Part shown: positions 29,858 through 46,700 of the stretch, in pieces
How the letters are laid out: every line of letters begins with the position of its first letter
Position numbering within the stretch: the stretch's first letter is position 1
From: Amia ocellicauda
Lineage: Eukaryota; Chordata; Actinopteri; Amiiformes; Amiidae
Reading direction: 5' to 3'
Length of the DNA stretch: 64,000 nucleotides
NCBI RefSeq assembly: GCF_036373705.1
Contig: NC_089857.1
Location: 38,264,784 to 38,328,783 of the forward strand
The notes under the pieces: generated by a model
Told to the model about the DNA's origin: nothing
The model's input: only the letters and a program-made list of their open reading frames with translations
Databases searched by the model: none
Position numbers and translations under genes: made by a program

Positions 29858-31150
29858 TGTCTAATGGCATATGGAAAGGCATTACACAATGGTACCATAT
29901 TATCCCCTGTGTGTTTAATAAGGGCTTAAATGAAACTTCTCTAACCTAAAGGACAACACTTTCTTTATAGCAGTCCATTGTTTGCAGCAGTTGTTGGTCC
30001 ACATTTTGCTTTGATAGATGAACATCTTGAACCAGGCAGATTTGACTATAATTTCCAAGGGATAAAGGAAACCATGAACACATGTTGAGTGTTCATCACC
30101 TGACCCCACATTCAGTTTAAAAGGATATGAGGCCCTATCTTGTTTGTATGAGCCACAGATCTCAAATTGTAAATTATAGTATGTTAATGTTCTTTTGGTG
30201 AAGCAACTAAACATCTTGTAAGTGGATTTCAAGATAATTTCGGACAACCCTCTCCTGTAGTCATTCCACAGTTGGTCAGATTCACTGCATGGTTACAGAA
30301 TGGTTCTCCACCAGACAGTTCAATTCATGCCCAATGTCCCAGAGACCTAGTAAAAATACCTTAGACTTTCAGTCAAATCTGGAGAGGTCCCTGATATGCT
30401 TGACTGAGAGAATGAATCGGCAGATAAAAATGCTGCTTTTTGTGTGTTGCACTGTGTTCTGAAATGGGTGATTTTATTTATTTTGGATGGTGTGTTACAT
30501 GTTATTGTTTTGATATTTGCATATTATTGTTCTATAATTAAATTAGACAATGACAAAACAATAATTCCTACATTCATAGGTTCTCCATTTCTTCCTAGTA
30601 AAAGAGAAAAACATCTCTTTACCAGATTTTGTATTGCATTTGTTTCAGCATAAGGTGTATTTTTAAAAGGTACAATATCTTTGGAAAGATCAGAGGAACA
30701 CATCATTAACTATGACGCTGGGCACAGCAGTAATGAATACTGTAGGTATGGTAAATTATGAATGTTTCAAAAATATATTGTATTTAATTTAAGGGAGTTT
30801 CCTTCCCGCTCTCAGATACTAAAAATAATACACGCTGTAAATTATTTCGGGATCATTTAGGCTTGTTTACGTCTGTACTTGTCCTGCGAAAACATTCATG
30901 CAACTGAAATAAAATCACTGAGGGAAAGTAAATAGTTTTGGAAGATAAACAGGAAGTTAGTTTTTTGTCCAAAGGCAATATATTTGTATCCGAACAAAGT
31001 GAAAAACAGTGTAACAAGTCAATGGGTCAGCAGACTAGATACATATTTTAAATTAAATATTTCCCTTAACAAATCATATTTATCCACAAGTTTCATGTGG
31101 AAAAGGTGGTAACACAAGTCTGTCACACAAATGATTCATATTCTTCTTCT
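29858..31150. other. Intergenic stretch between Tc1 copy A and ZNF474
   Basis: No exon or nameable repeat recognised. Confidence 0.45.
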
Positions 31151-31194
31151 GACTTCTAATATTGAGCGTAAGATCGAACTCCATCTCTTGTCTC

Positions 31195-31540
31195 TCACAT
31201 GACGTAAGGATTAATATCTTTGATTACGTCAGACCTACGTCACATGCGCTTATCATAAACTGTCATTTTCAGTCCATTTGACGTGTGGCTGACAGAGCTG
31301 TCATTACACAATATTACGGTTATTTAAAGGTGTTTAGTTTAACTTAACTTTAACTTTAGTTTAACATTGAATAAACAAGAGGAAACTTTCAATCATAACT
31401 GCTACAGAAGTGCCATATTAAAATGCCTGAGCTGTTCTAGAGACAGGTTGTGCCAAATTGTGATAAAGTAACTGTGACTGTGGCCAATCAGATTGTGTGT
31501 CTGTGCTACGTCAGTGTGTTGACCGTTGCTAGGAGACTTT
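31195..31540 (+). promoter_or_regulatory. Candidate znf474 promoter: CRE-like cluster and RFX X-box
   Basis: Five TGACGT/ACGTCA cores occur: TGACGTAA at 31200, TTACGTCA at 31224, TACGTCA at 31236, TGACGTG at 31279 and TACGTCA at 31507. An X-box-like site, GTTGCTAGGAGAC at 31525-31537, reads on the other strand as GTCTCC-T-AGCAAC and fits the RFX consensus GTHNYY-N-RRNAAC. A consensus splice donor (ACAG|GTAAGC) lies 94 bp downstream, as expected for a first exon. Both CREM/CREB and RFX factors control spermatid and cilium genes, which suits testis-expressed ZNF474. This role is inference. Confidence 0.5.
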
Positions 31541-31631
31541 TACACCTGAAAGATGACTGAAGTTGCCAGGATTTCTTTACATGTGTTTTCTCTGCTTAAC
31601 CATCTCATCTGTGTTTGTTTAATATTGACAG
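31541..31631 (+). other. znf474: Probable 5' noncoding exon of znf474
   Basis: Sequence after the X-box ends in a strong donor, TTGACAG|GTAAGC at 31631/31632. The exon start is unknown. An ATG at 31553 opens a hydrophobic frame that could join in phase to an acceptor at 32729-32730, but a membrane-like N-terminus is implausible for this protein family, so I treat it as untranslated leader or upstream ORF. Confidence 0.4.
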
Positions 31632-32699
31632 GTAAGCATCGCATTTATTTTGATTTATTTTTTCAGATATCTATAGCTTACATCTTACAAACTTAAACCT
31701 CTACACTGTGTGTCATATAGTCATACTATTAAACCCATGTAAACCGCATCCTTTGTCACTTATTATTTAGTAACACATGCAAATAGCGCATAATGATGTA
31801 CTATTATCCGTTTTTGAAAGCGTTTTTTGCATGTTTGTTGATATATGCTATCACATTTTTAATTATATCATAGTTTTACATGAAAGTCCATTATAAACTA
31901 CTTTCGTCCCTAGTATTATTATAACTTAAGCTTTTTAGGAGCAGATTCTGTTCTGCATTCATTCAATGTGTAAAAAAGAGAATCCCAGGGTTTAAAATAT
32001 ATAAGGTCTGGTTGTGTAAGATTTGTAAGATGAGTAAAAGTTGTAGCAGTTGAGCAGTGAAGTAGTAGAAAAACAATCTTCATCATCCAGAAGTATCTAT
32101 TTCCTTGTGTCCATGTACAGAAGAGAGCCAGTCAGAAAGTCATGAAAGTCAATATTTGCATTTGATATGAATTGAAGAGGGTTTGCAGGCTGAAACAGGT
32201 GTGCTGACCTGCACAGGCATGGCTCTTATGCCACCTACTGGCACAGAGTCTGACTGAATGTCCCTCACTTTCCAAACTGCAATATAACTCACACAAATGA
32301 AATACCAGGGAGGATTATGTTTTCTATTACGAGAATAAAATAATATATTCATTTAAAAAGGTCTAACCTGCGTTTTCTGTTTCAAGTTTAATTTAGACAT
32401 AGATTCAAAGAATATAGCCAATTTATCTTATAGAATTAAAATGGAGATTGTGTGCATGTGCTTGTGTGAATTTCATTTCATCAGCAGTGTATCTGACACT
32501 AATACACAAGTGTTTCTCAGATTCCACACAGACGTTTCCAGTTTTGAACAGAACAATACAAAGCCATACTGGAGCCATCGGTCCTTCCTTGTCATCCTCC
32601 CTCCTGCTTCCAACACGAAACTGAAAAATTTGCCCCCAAAACATTCCAGGCACAGCAGACCTTAAACGCAAGACAAACTGAAATGTGCAGTTTAAGTAA

Positions 32700-36602
<3,903 letters not shown>

Positions 36603-37706
36603 AGTGGCAGCTTCTCATGAACCTGACGGCAAGCAACGATTATGGAAAATGGATGCAAGGACACGTCTGGAAAACATCAACCTCACAGCGTATTATTCTT
36701 TTGTTTTAATCTGAAATGTGTACTGCAGCAGGGATTGTGCAGCTTGAGCAATTATTAAACAGCATTAAAGAGATTTTTTACTTGATCTTTTTGAGAATGT
36801 AGAACAAATTGGTTGGAGGTTTCAATAAGAAGTAGGTTGATGAATAATATTTGTTTATCATTATAGCATTCAGAAATAATTTAAAACACATTATTGCAAT
36901 AATTAAGTATATTGTGTTTTATGATAAAATCTCAAACGTATATTCAATAGTATTATCAGTTCCTGCAATATTAATGTTATTTTACCTACATATGATCATT
37001 TCAACTTTTGAGCACTGCATATTGTTTTCAATTATTTGATCATCAAATTAATCAAGATGTTATTATGCATTAACCTCTGATTATTCATTTAAAACCTGAA
37101 TGAAGACGGTCAATATAATGACTACGCATTCATATTTTTAGAGCAGAAGATGTGTTGTGATTAATGTGAGTGTGAATGTGGAATAATATAGCACAGTGAG
37201 GAGTCTGCAAAGAAGTAGCTTAATGAGATTTAAAGACCTCATTTCAAAATAATCTTTTTGACAATATGATTGTATTTTTTAGAGAACTCAGGAAAAAAAA
37301 ACTGAATTAAATTATTTGATTTTCACTTTTTGTCATGTATGTGTATGTAGACTGAAACATTAATCCTCTTGATTTAAATATTAATAGTTTGGGTTGGAAT
37401 TGAGATATTATAAAATTGAAATTGTGGATACGCATCACACATAAGGAAAGTCCCAATGTAGTGTAAATTACAGCGCTTCCTACAGGATTTAACTAAAAAC
37501 AACAACACAACCATGATGGCTATGGACAGAAAACCACATTCAGAATTTATATATATTTTTTCATAATATATGTATTTGAAAACACAAAGGGCCAAATTTG
37601 AACTATTGCAATTTGCTGTACTTGTCTATGTGACATGCTTTTCACAGACATTAGTCAGAAAGCTTTCTATGAACCAGCAGATGGCACCATAACAGAGTTA
37701 GACATA
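36603..37706. other. znf474 3' UTR and intergenic AT-rich DNA
   Basis: No further gene recognised. Confidence 0.5.
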
Positions 37707-38927
37707 CACTCACCTAAAGGATTATTAGGAACACCATACTAATACTGTGTTTGACCCCCTTTCACCTTCAGAACTGCCTTAATTCTACGTGGCATTGATT
37801 CAACAAGGTGCTGAAAGCATTCTTTAGAAATGTTGGCCCATATTGATAGGATAGCATCTTGCAGTTGATGGAGATTTGTGGGATGCACATCCAGGGCACG
37901 AAGCTCCCGTTCCACCACATCCCAAAGATGCTCTATTGGGTTGAGATCTGGTGACTGTGGGGGCCAGTTTAGTACAGTGAACTCATTGTCATGTTCAAGA
38001 AACCAATTTGAAATGATTCGACCTTTGTGACATGGTGCATTATCCTGCTGGAATTAGCCATCAGAGGATGGGTACATGGTGGTCATAAAGGGATGGACAT
38101 GGTCAGAAACAATGCTCAGGTAGGCCGTGGCATTTAAACGATGCCCAATTGGCACTAAGGGGCCTAAAGTGTGCCAAGAAAACATCCCCCACACCATTAC
38201 ACCACCACCACCAGCCTGCACAGTGGTAACAAGGCATGATGGATCCATGTTCTCAATCTGTTTACGCCAAATTCTGACTCTACCATCTGAATGTCTCAAC
38301 AGAAATCGAGACTCATCAGACCAGGCAACATTTTTCCAGTCTTCAACTGTCCAATTTTGGTGAGCTTGTGCAAATTGTAGCCTCTTTTTCCTATTTGTAG
38401 TGTAGATGAGTGGTACCCGGTGGGGTCTTCTGCTGTTGTAGCCCATCCGCCTCAAGGTTGTACGTGTTGTGGCTTCACAAATGCTTTGCTGCATACCTCG
38501 GTTGTAACGAGTGGTTATTTCAGTCAAAGTTGCTCTTCTATCAGCTTGAATCAGTCGGCCCATTCTCCTCTGACCTCTAGCATCAACAAGGCATTTTCGC
38601 CCACAGGACTGCCGCATACTGGATGTTTTTCCCTTTTCACACCATTCTTTGTAAACCCTCGAAATGGTTGTGCGTGAACATCCCAGTAACTGAGCAGATT
38701 GTGAAATACTCAGACCGGCCCGTCTGGCACCAACAACCATGCCACGCTCAAAATTGCTTAAATCACCTTTCTTTCCCATTCAGACATTCAGTTTGGAGTT
38801 CAGGAGATTGTCTTGACCAGGACCACACCCCTAAATGCATTGAAGCAACTGCCATGTGATTGGTTGGTTAGATAATTGCATTAATGAGAAATTGAACAGG
38901 TGTTCCTAATAATCCTTTAGGTGAGTG
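37707..38927 (-). mobile_element. Young Tc1-like element, copy B (1,221 bp)
   Basis: Same family as the element at 28645-29855, in the opposite orientation. It is flanked by TA at 37705-37706 and 38928-38929 and has the same terminal inverted repeats, CACTCACCTAAAGGATTATT. Its length is exactly ten bases more than copy A. Confidence 0.96.
37739..38779 (-). pseudogene. Tc1 transposase, copy B, one premature stop
   Basis: The minus-strand frame is open from ATG 38779 over 241 codons. Codon 242 is TAA (38056-38054), where copy A has TAC (Tyr) in DGYFQQDN. After it the same frame stays open to the natural stop at 37741-37739. A single base change therefore separates this copy from a full-length 346-residue frame. 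The catalytic Asp in WSDESRF lies before the stop. FQQDN and [11 protein letters not shown] lie after it. Confidence 0.94.
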
Positions 38928-41900
38928 TAGATCCTTGTGGTTAATGCGTGAAGTACATGAACGATATACTAACAGTTCTAACCTCACTGCAAAATTGCTG
39001 AATGACGTGAAAGATTAATTAAAAAACAATTACATCTATTTGTAATTGCTTTGTGTAAGTGTGGTTTTAGTAAATGTTTTTTTTTTGTCATTTTGTATGT
39101 AATGTAGTTTTCCACATCTACTATCAATTTTCAGCAATGTACACATGAGCAAAGGACTTCTTGTCTTGCTTGCTTCTTATTTCACATCATTGAAATTAAT
39201 GGTGGTACTGAGATATTGGAAACTGAATTCACACCTGGTCAGTGGTTTGCACATGGACATCTCTTTGCTTCTCTATGAGATTGTGCCGACTGATGAAAGT
39301 GAACTTCCTCTCAACTCAGTTTGACATTCTTGACAGATGGGAAGATAAAATATCTGTTTGGTAGTTCTTAAAGCTGAGTGCCACTACACTGGCACATAAT
39401 AAAGTTTGTGTTTTTAAAATAGAATAAGAAAAAATACAACTTGTCCTTAATTAAAAAATGATAGAATTATCATCAAAATGAATGTCATTAATATCTGAAA
39501 AAAGGCTACAGAAACATGTTTGGTTCTTTCACAGCATAAGGTAATTAAAGTCACCCTTTTTATATCAAAACAGATATAAAGTTCTGTTTTTTGTCTGACA
39601 GTGTTGGGGTTTAACTTCTGTAGCATCTCAAAATCGTTCACATGACATAGCAGGGAGCCCTGAATGTAAACTAACAATGTGTTTAGCTTCAAAATGTTGA
39701 ACAGATTAGAAAACTGATCTGACCTTTCAAGGCAGTTGGCCTACACATCCTATTGTCTGTACGGTCTAAATCCAGAGCTCTGTGGTTCAAATAACACACA
39801 ATGATCGATGTGGCGACTGATCAGCGTGGATGGGCCCTTCATCATGAGCGCCCAGCTGTGGACACACACGAGAACAAAAGTTAGCACGAGCATGGCAGGA
39901 TATCGGCCATGACAGCGGATGTATAATTCTCAAATTATTGTTGTAATATTACCTTATACTTTTAATATTCAGGGATATTTCATTTATTTTCACTCTGGTC
40001 GCATTATACACAACACATGTTACATGTTCTTGAAAGTTTTAAAGATGTAAGATCTTTTCAAGAACAACGTGTCTAAAAACAGCATTGATCTGGATGATTG
40101 AAAGTAATATAATATTGGGATCACAGATGTTTACTCACATTATTATGCAAGTGGTGTTATTGCTGACACCACATCCTGCTGTCATGAGAAAACCTCTCCA
40201 TAAATGTCAAAAAATCCCAACGAGTGTTTCAGTTTGCATATACTAAAAACATATGCACAGCATCACTAAGTTACTGCAGCGCAATACATACAATTAGTGA
40301 TCAAGACATGCAGTATCACTGCCAAAAAGCCACCATGATGATTTTTTTTTTTTCAGCCAAACAATACAACATTTCTCAAAGTACTGTAATGATTATTTGG
40401 CATCTATTATGATTGCTACTGTGTCTGTTATTCATTTCAGTGGAGCTTGTTGTGGTGGATTTTATTCATGTTGCTTCAACATCCTTCTTTTGCTCCAAGT
40501 CTCAGAAGGTTTAAAGATATGTTATTCGTTGATTAAGCAATTCAACATATAGGTAAGAATATGCAGAGTAATGTACTTGTTCTTATTTTTACCTGAATGC
40601 ATTGTAATGCTCTTTTTATTTTTATACCTATTGGCCAAAATTGGCCAAATTGGAACAGATCAGGCAAATAATTATTTGATATAACTCAGTTGAGTTAAAT
40701 AAGACACCATTCAGGCTAACACCCCCCCCCCCCCCATCCCTTTCATTCATAAATCAATTCAACGCAGTTTAGTCATTATAATAAGGCAGGGGTTGTCCTG
40801 AAATGGATAGTGTATTCCTAAGCCATATAATATCACATATTTATAGGACTGACCTGTTAAACTTACTTGCCCCTTTCTCCTGTAATTACATCCATTATTA
40901 ACTGTGGAATGAAGTGAAATTAATTGTACTATTTAGGTTAACATAAGATAAAAGTATATAAATCTGTATCTGCATTGTGTTTGTGGAACACTGGCTTTTC
41001 ATAAAAGATTTTAAGTGACTATTTTGAATGCAGAAAGGTAGCTGTTTGCCATATCACATGTATAGCCGTCTGTAACATGGCAGAAACATTATGGTTTCCA
41101 GAGTGGAAACCATAATGTTATATTAGAGGGGAACACAGATCATGCAGGCCACAGATTAAGACTCATTGGTCACAGCAAACAGTGCAATTTGTGATTAAGA
41201 CAAGGCATCTCCAAAAAGACATCATTCAGCAGATGAACTACCATGATTGCATCCCCTACCCATATCCCCTAACGTAGAGGATGTACACTCAGGGCAGCTG
41301 TCCACAAGCCAGTGATCACAGATGATTGCACAGCCACGGTGGCACTGAGACCTTTGAAAAAGCTGGGAAAAATGGGGAAGTATCCTGTGAATCACCAAAT
41401 AACCTTGCTTCAGGGTGTGAATACTTTCAACCACATCAATACAGAGAGGTCCTCGTGTATTTAAAGGTTCTGGCTGTTTTTTCTGGGAAGTGTTTGACCA
41501 TATCCAATTTCAGACCAATTATACATTTCCCATTGGTACAATCAACTCTCCCTTTGTAGTGTCAAAATAACTCCTCTACACAACTGTTTCAGGGTAATCC
41601 TTACTGTTAAACATAAGCCTTAGTTAGCAGCATGTGTGTTATATACTGCAGATGAAGAGATATTTATGTTGTAATCCTTAGTGCAATTTGGCCAGGTAAT
41701 CTAATTGATCCAGTATGACGTTATTCTCTGTTGAACTCATATACAGGAATACATGATACAATTACGTCAATCCATTTCTTAAGACACACATGATCATGTT
41801 TCATTTCCATACTTTTAAAATACAGAAAGTCCTTGATCAGAACTACACACACAAATTATAATAATACTTGTTTGTTCTTAAATGTATAAATAAAATGACT

Positions 41901-42300
41901 GAATACTAGTAAAACAAATGTGTCCATTCTACAAGTAATCCTTAGTAATGTACAATATTTGGTAAAGTAAAGTCTAATATAAATAAATCCGTTACTTATG
42001 TTCAGTAAACTAAGAAAATACTTATTATTTCATATAATAAGAATGCACTCCAGTCATTTTAATTGTTAGCCGATAAAAAAGTCAATGTGCACTAATGAAA
42101 AGTAAATAATAGCAAGTTGAGGTAACATGTTTCAATTGTTATAAGTAAAACAAATACAAGATACTGAGTCATTTATTTTTGTAAGTGTAGGACATTCAAA
42201 TTCACATTCTTCTTATGGAACAGGAACCTATTTTACATTAGACAACACACAGCAGAGGTGCCCACATGCAATTAGCAAGTCCTGCAGCTGATCACACATT
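38928..42300. other. Intergenic stretch upstream of SNCAIP
   Basis: No gene recognised. It contains a 14-base C run at 40722-40735 and a perfect 16-bp hairpin at 41085-41119. The block near 39770-39910 is more GC-rich than its surroundings but I cannot assign it. Open frames here lack family signatures. Confidence 0.4.
41085..41119. repeat. Perfect hairpin, 16-bp arms, 3-base loop
   Basis: AACATTATGGTTTCCA at 41085-41100, loop GAG, then its exact reverse complement at 41104-41119. It could be the remains of a foldback transposon or of a replication-slippage palindrome. No gene is attached. Confidence 0.9.
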
Positions 42301-42319
42301 AGTAATTGGAAACATGGAG

Positions 42320-42642
42320 CCTATATTCCCCAGCAAATGGAGATTACGATTGCATGACGTCGACAGTTCGGTATCACTGAGAGAGGCGAGCAGCGGCATC
42401 TCCATCGCAAGCCATCGGGGCGGACTGTAACCCCACAGGCACGGAGGAAAGCGCATTTGCTTGATGAGCCCACATCGGGGTCTCCCAGAGCCCGGTTTCC
42501 GGTATGAAGAGGGAAACGGAGCGCAGCTGAAAGTGAGATCACAGCTGCAGCCCCGGCGCCGGGATTGTGCTCCTCATTGCTACCGACACCGAGCAGGACA
42601 CCGGGGGCAGGACGGCCAGCCAAGAGCCGCGGCACACAAAGG
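42320..42642 (+). promoter_or_regulatory. sncaip: GC-rich block: likely SNCAIP promoter and 5' noncoding exon
   Basis: Base composition changes sharply to GC-rich with many CpG. A CRE-like TGACGTCG lies at 42355-42362. A splice-donor-like ACAAAGG|GTGAGA lies at 42642/42643. The coding exon of SNCAIP follows on the same strand at 57.3 kb and begins with untranslated sequence, so an upstream noncoding exon is required. The distance (about 14.7 kb) is plausible. Assignment to SNCAIP is inference. Confidence 0.5.
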
Positions 42643-43684
42643 GTGAGACCATTGATCAGGCATCACCGAGACATAGACCATTTCGCCAGCAGTCGCTAGT
42701 GGGCTGTCTTTTTCTTTGCAGTGGGTTTCTGGTGTCGAGTAGTTTAAGATGGTATGTGTGTGTGAAATGGTACGTGTTATTTTCCTTTTTTCTTCTTCTT
42801 CTTCAAGTTTCGGTGTGGAGGTATGCAGCTGAGCTCTGACAGTCTTGCACAGGGAGAAACACCGCCCTACCCCCTGTTTTTATGTATGGCTGTATTTATG
42901 CCTTGTTTTCCCGGACATGGATGAGTTTGACTGGGAGAAACCCCTCCGTCATGTCTGAAGGCTCAGTCGGTGGGGCTCCAGGGCTCGGATACAAAGTAAT
43001 GATGTTCAGTAAACCAAATGGAGAATCGGGAATGGACTGATAACAAAGACATGTATGTCTGCGTGTCATTGTTATCCTTCACTTGCGAAGTTCTGTTGTT
43101 TTTTTAATTTGAAATGATTTGTTCATGTATGTTTGAGGATAAAGCTGTGTCCGTGGCATGGGTGCTTTGTGTGCTGTGAGCAGGGATTCACATGCATGCG
43201 ATGTTGTGACACAGTTAAAATGCATTAAAATAGCATCCGTTTAATAATGAAGGATAGTTGCATTATTCAGTTAGGAGCTTGGCTTAGATCCAGATGATTT
43301 CAATGGGAAATTGGGTTAAACTGTTAGCAAGGTTCCTAGAGATAATACAAGAGTAAGCTTTTGCACAGTCTATGTGCTTTCTATGTGACAGGCAGGTTGG
43401 CACATTGGAAAAATCAATAAGACGTTTAAACACAATGGAGGTAACAGATGGGGCTCCAGCATCACAGACCAGAGGATCTAAACAATTGGAAACAATATGA
43501 CCAAATATTACAATCAAGCTGGAGTTTGTCATATATTGGCTACTTAACAGTGGCAGGATGTCACAATAACAGAGTTAATAACATGAGAAGTTTTAACAGC
43601 CCTAAGTGCACCATACTTCAACTGTTATGAATGGCAGCACTTTCTTAAATAAATACCACTCAATTAAACACTCCCAACTGAAAA

Positions 43685-43758
<74 letters not shown>

Positions 43759-46700
43759 TAGGTATTTAAAAGCTGCTACTATCATTAAAGTTATTACTTC
43801 CAAACATTTTCAATTTATAAGATAGCCTGCCATTTAGAAACAGGTAAAATATAATAAATATGCAGTAAATTTAAAAGGCATTAAAGTAACTGACGACTCT
43901 GTGACACTGTTGATGCTACATGTTGATTTCCTTACAGGATGTTTTATGAATGGGCGTTTAAAGTTATTGAAGAAATATGGCACCACCGACAGCTTGCTGG
44001 CCTGCGTGAGCGAGTGAAGGCACTTAGGGTGTCATAACCAGACACAGCAAAAACTTCCATCGTTCTCGGCCGTGAACCCTTGATCCTTTTTCAAAAGCCC
44101 CTTTTCATAATCGAAAACATTTCTTTCTAATTAGAACAGTTAAAATATGGTGTTGGTAAGCTGACAACTGGTAATGCGCATATTTGAGTGGGACAGAAGC
44201 AGGGAAGCAGTAAAATCAGTAAATTGGGGACAGCTACACCATCTTTGTAATGAGGCTTACAGAAGTATTAAAGAGTCTCAACTTAATAGGACCCATGACT
44301 GCAGGGTTTTAATACTGGGAGAGTGGCAGGGCCTAGCTCAGGGTTTTGTGGATGACTAGATGCATTGAACCGCTGAATCAAGTGACTATTGCATTTGAAG
44401 GAGAGATTTAAATGCATTTTGTACATAGTTTGGAATGTAACTTTTTGCATGGAGTAACAACATTTGTGGCAGGATTATAAATCTAGATTTAATGTGTATT
44501 TAATTAAATTGGCTTAATTATCGTTCTCCTTGCCAAATCCGAACTCTGACAACCTCTGATGAGTTTTATTTTGGTGCCGTTCCTCTGTATTGGATTTCCA
44601 TTCACTGTATTGCTTTTCACTGGCAGATGGGATGTATTAAAGCTCCACACCTTTTAAATAACAAATTTCTGTAATTAATGTGAGTTGAGCCTTTTTCATT
44701 GGGCACTGACTGTTCAAATGAATCATTTTGCATGTAATAGAGTAGAAGTCTATATTTAACCACATAATAATGGTGATCTCATCTGCAGGTGGTGAATTAA
44801 AAATAAGTATCTTTGTCCTTTGTAATATGCAATGTTTTACGGTAAAGCACACAATGTTGGCAAACTTACAGTTTCCACAGGAAATGCGTGCATTCTTTGC
44901 AGAGCTATGGTTGTTTTCTGAATGTGCAAGTAATATTGTGTTAAGGGGAAAAGTGTTTGATATGCCATTGTTTATAGGGTTCAAGGCAAGCATGTTGTGT
45001 TTTTCTCTGCCATAATTTTGAACTGAATCTCAAAAGACCACAGTCTAATTCCGCTACACGTTTACCACACACATTGTTTTTCAGCTAAGAAAAAAAAAGC
45101 ATTCTTGCACCTTTTAGTAGCTGCACAGAAGCAATGCGAGGTTAGTTTCTCCAATCAGATTCCCTGTATACTCTGTAAGTCGTCTTCTGTAAATTTCAAG
45201 TCCCAATTACGAAAATCTTCTGGTTTGTGAATGTCGTCTGCATCTGTGCCAACAGGTCGGCCCACATATGGGTTTATTCACTCCGTCCAGGGGAGTAATG
45301 CCAACGTTACAGGCTTCTCAATGTGGTGAACCCGGTTACACATGCAAGCTTTTGAAATATGATGGCTTGTTATTATAATCCAAACTGCGCTGTTTAATTT
45401 GCTTTAAATATCAATTACCCTGCAAACAAACGTTCAAAACGCACTGTTGGTGTTAGTTCAGAAAGTTTTGTGCGGCTGGAGGTTGCGCAACTTTTGTTTT
45501 TCTAGGTTGCTTAAACAGATGTGATCTACCCCGTGGTTCTGGCAGTGTCTCGACCACCGTCTTGTCTGGCGTATGTGTGGCTACATTCAGTACTACATTT
45601 AACACAACTTCATATGAAACTAAGTAAGAACACAATAGAAGGATGTTTAAGGTTGGCTCATTTTTACAGTAGTTTATAGGAAACCATCATGTGAATATGT
45701 TTATATATCTTTTGTTTTAAGGAACTATAGCTGTAATAAACAGTTTGAAGTGAAGTGGAAACTAAAGATTAGTTTCCAAGTCTGAGAGTGCCGTACTTTG
45801 CCTGCTGAGGGTTCATGGTGTTCTGGCCTGCTTTGTCTCGGGGTGAAAATCTGCCATGGCAACTGTACACAGGAAATCGTCTGGCTCAATCTGAGTTGCA
45901 TAGCGGTGAGAATGCAGGAGGAATATCTTCCACATTATTTCCATTTGATGGCAAGATCTTCATGAAGTCTACTAAGTTCCACAATCCATCTATTAAGGAC
46001 AAAAAAAGTATGAATTACCCAAAGCTTTTAGCTATTGTAACATGCATGGATTGGGAGTGGAAAGGAAAACATTTTATTCAAATGAAAATTGGCATGGTAG
46101 TTGTGAAAGGAAATTGTATTGTCATGCAGAGTCTTCCAGTACATCATTTATGCAGGTAAACGAAGGATAAAATATGTGCAGTTGGATAAACATGACATGA
46201 CACAACCGCAGGAACCAGTTACAACGCAACATAGTCCAATGGCACAGTGAAAGAGTATTATCCAGACTCAAAAACCGTTGGCCAGACAAGCCAGTAGTGA
46301 CGGCCTGCTTTAGGGAAGCACAGAGCCAGCAGGCAGACAACCCTGCCACTGGAATAGCCACTTCATAGACACGAGAATATCTTTTATAGTTTGCATTTTG
46401 AAATGTGGTTTAAAGAAACCTGTTTCTTTAAGCCTGAGACACGGGGAGCTGCTCTTATTTGGCATTGAAATACTAAGCTTGACGCTAAGTAATCAGTGTG
46501 TCATAGTGTACTTTGCGTGTTCCGCGGTTGGGAATGGCAGAGCACAGTATAGAATAAGAAATAAACAGCTCTTTAGAACTTATTTGGTTTTTCATGGCAG
46601 TTTCTTTTATTGTAGTATTTTTGGGTTTGCTTGGTTCCAGTGGATTTTGACTTGCATGCATTGGCCAATGTAAATGGAAATCCCTTTGTTGCTCTCACTG

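Noticed and set aside
31553..31631. Possible ZNF474 first coding exon starting at ATG 31553 and joining in phase to 32731
   Set aside because: It would add a hydrophobic, membrane-like N-terminus unlike the family. Treated as leader or upstream ORF.
41222..41559. Overlapping frames on both strands with Cys/His residues
   Set aside because: No zinc-finger spacing or family match. Probably old repeat DNA.
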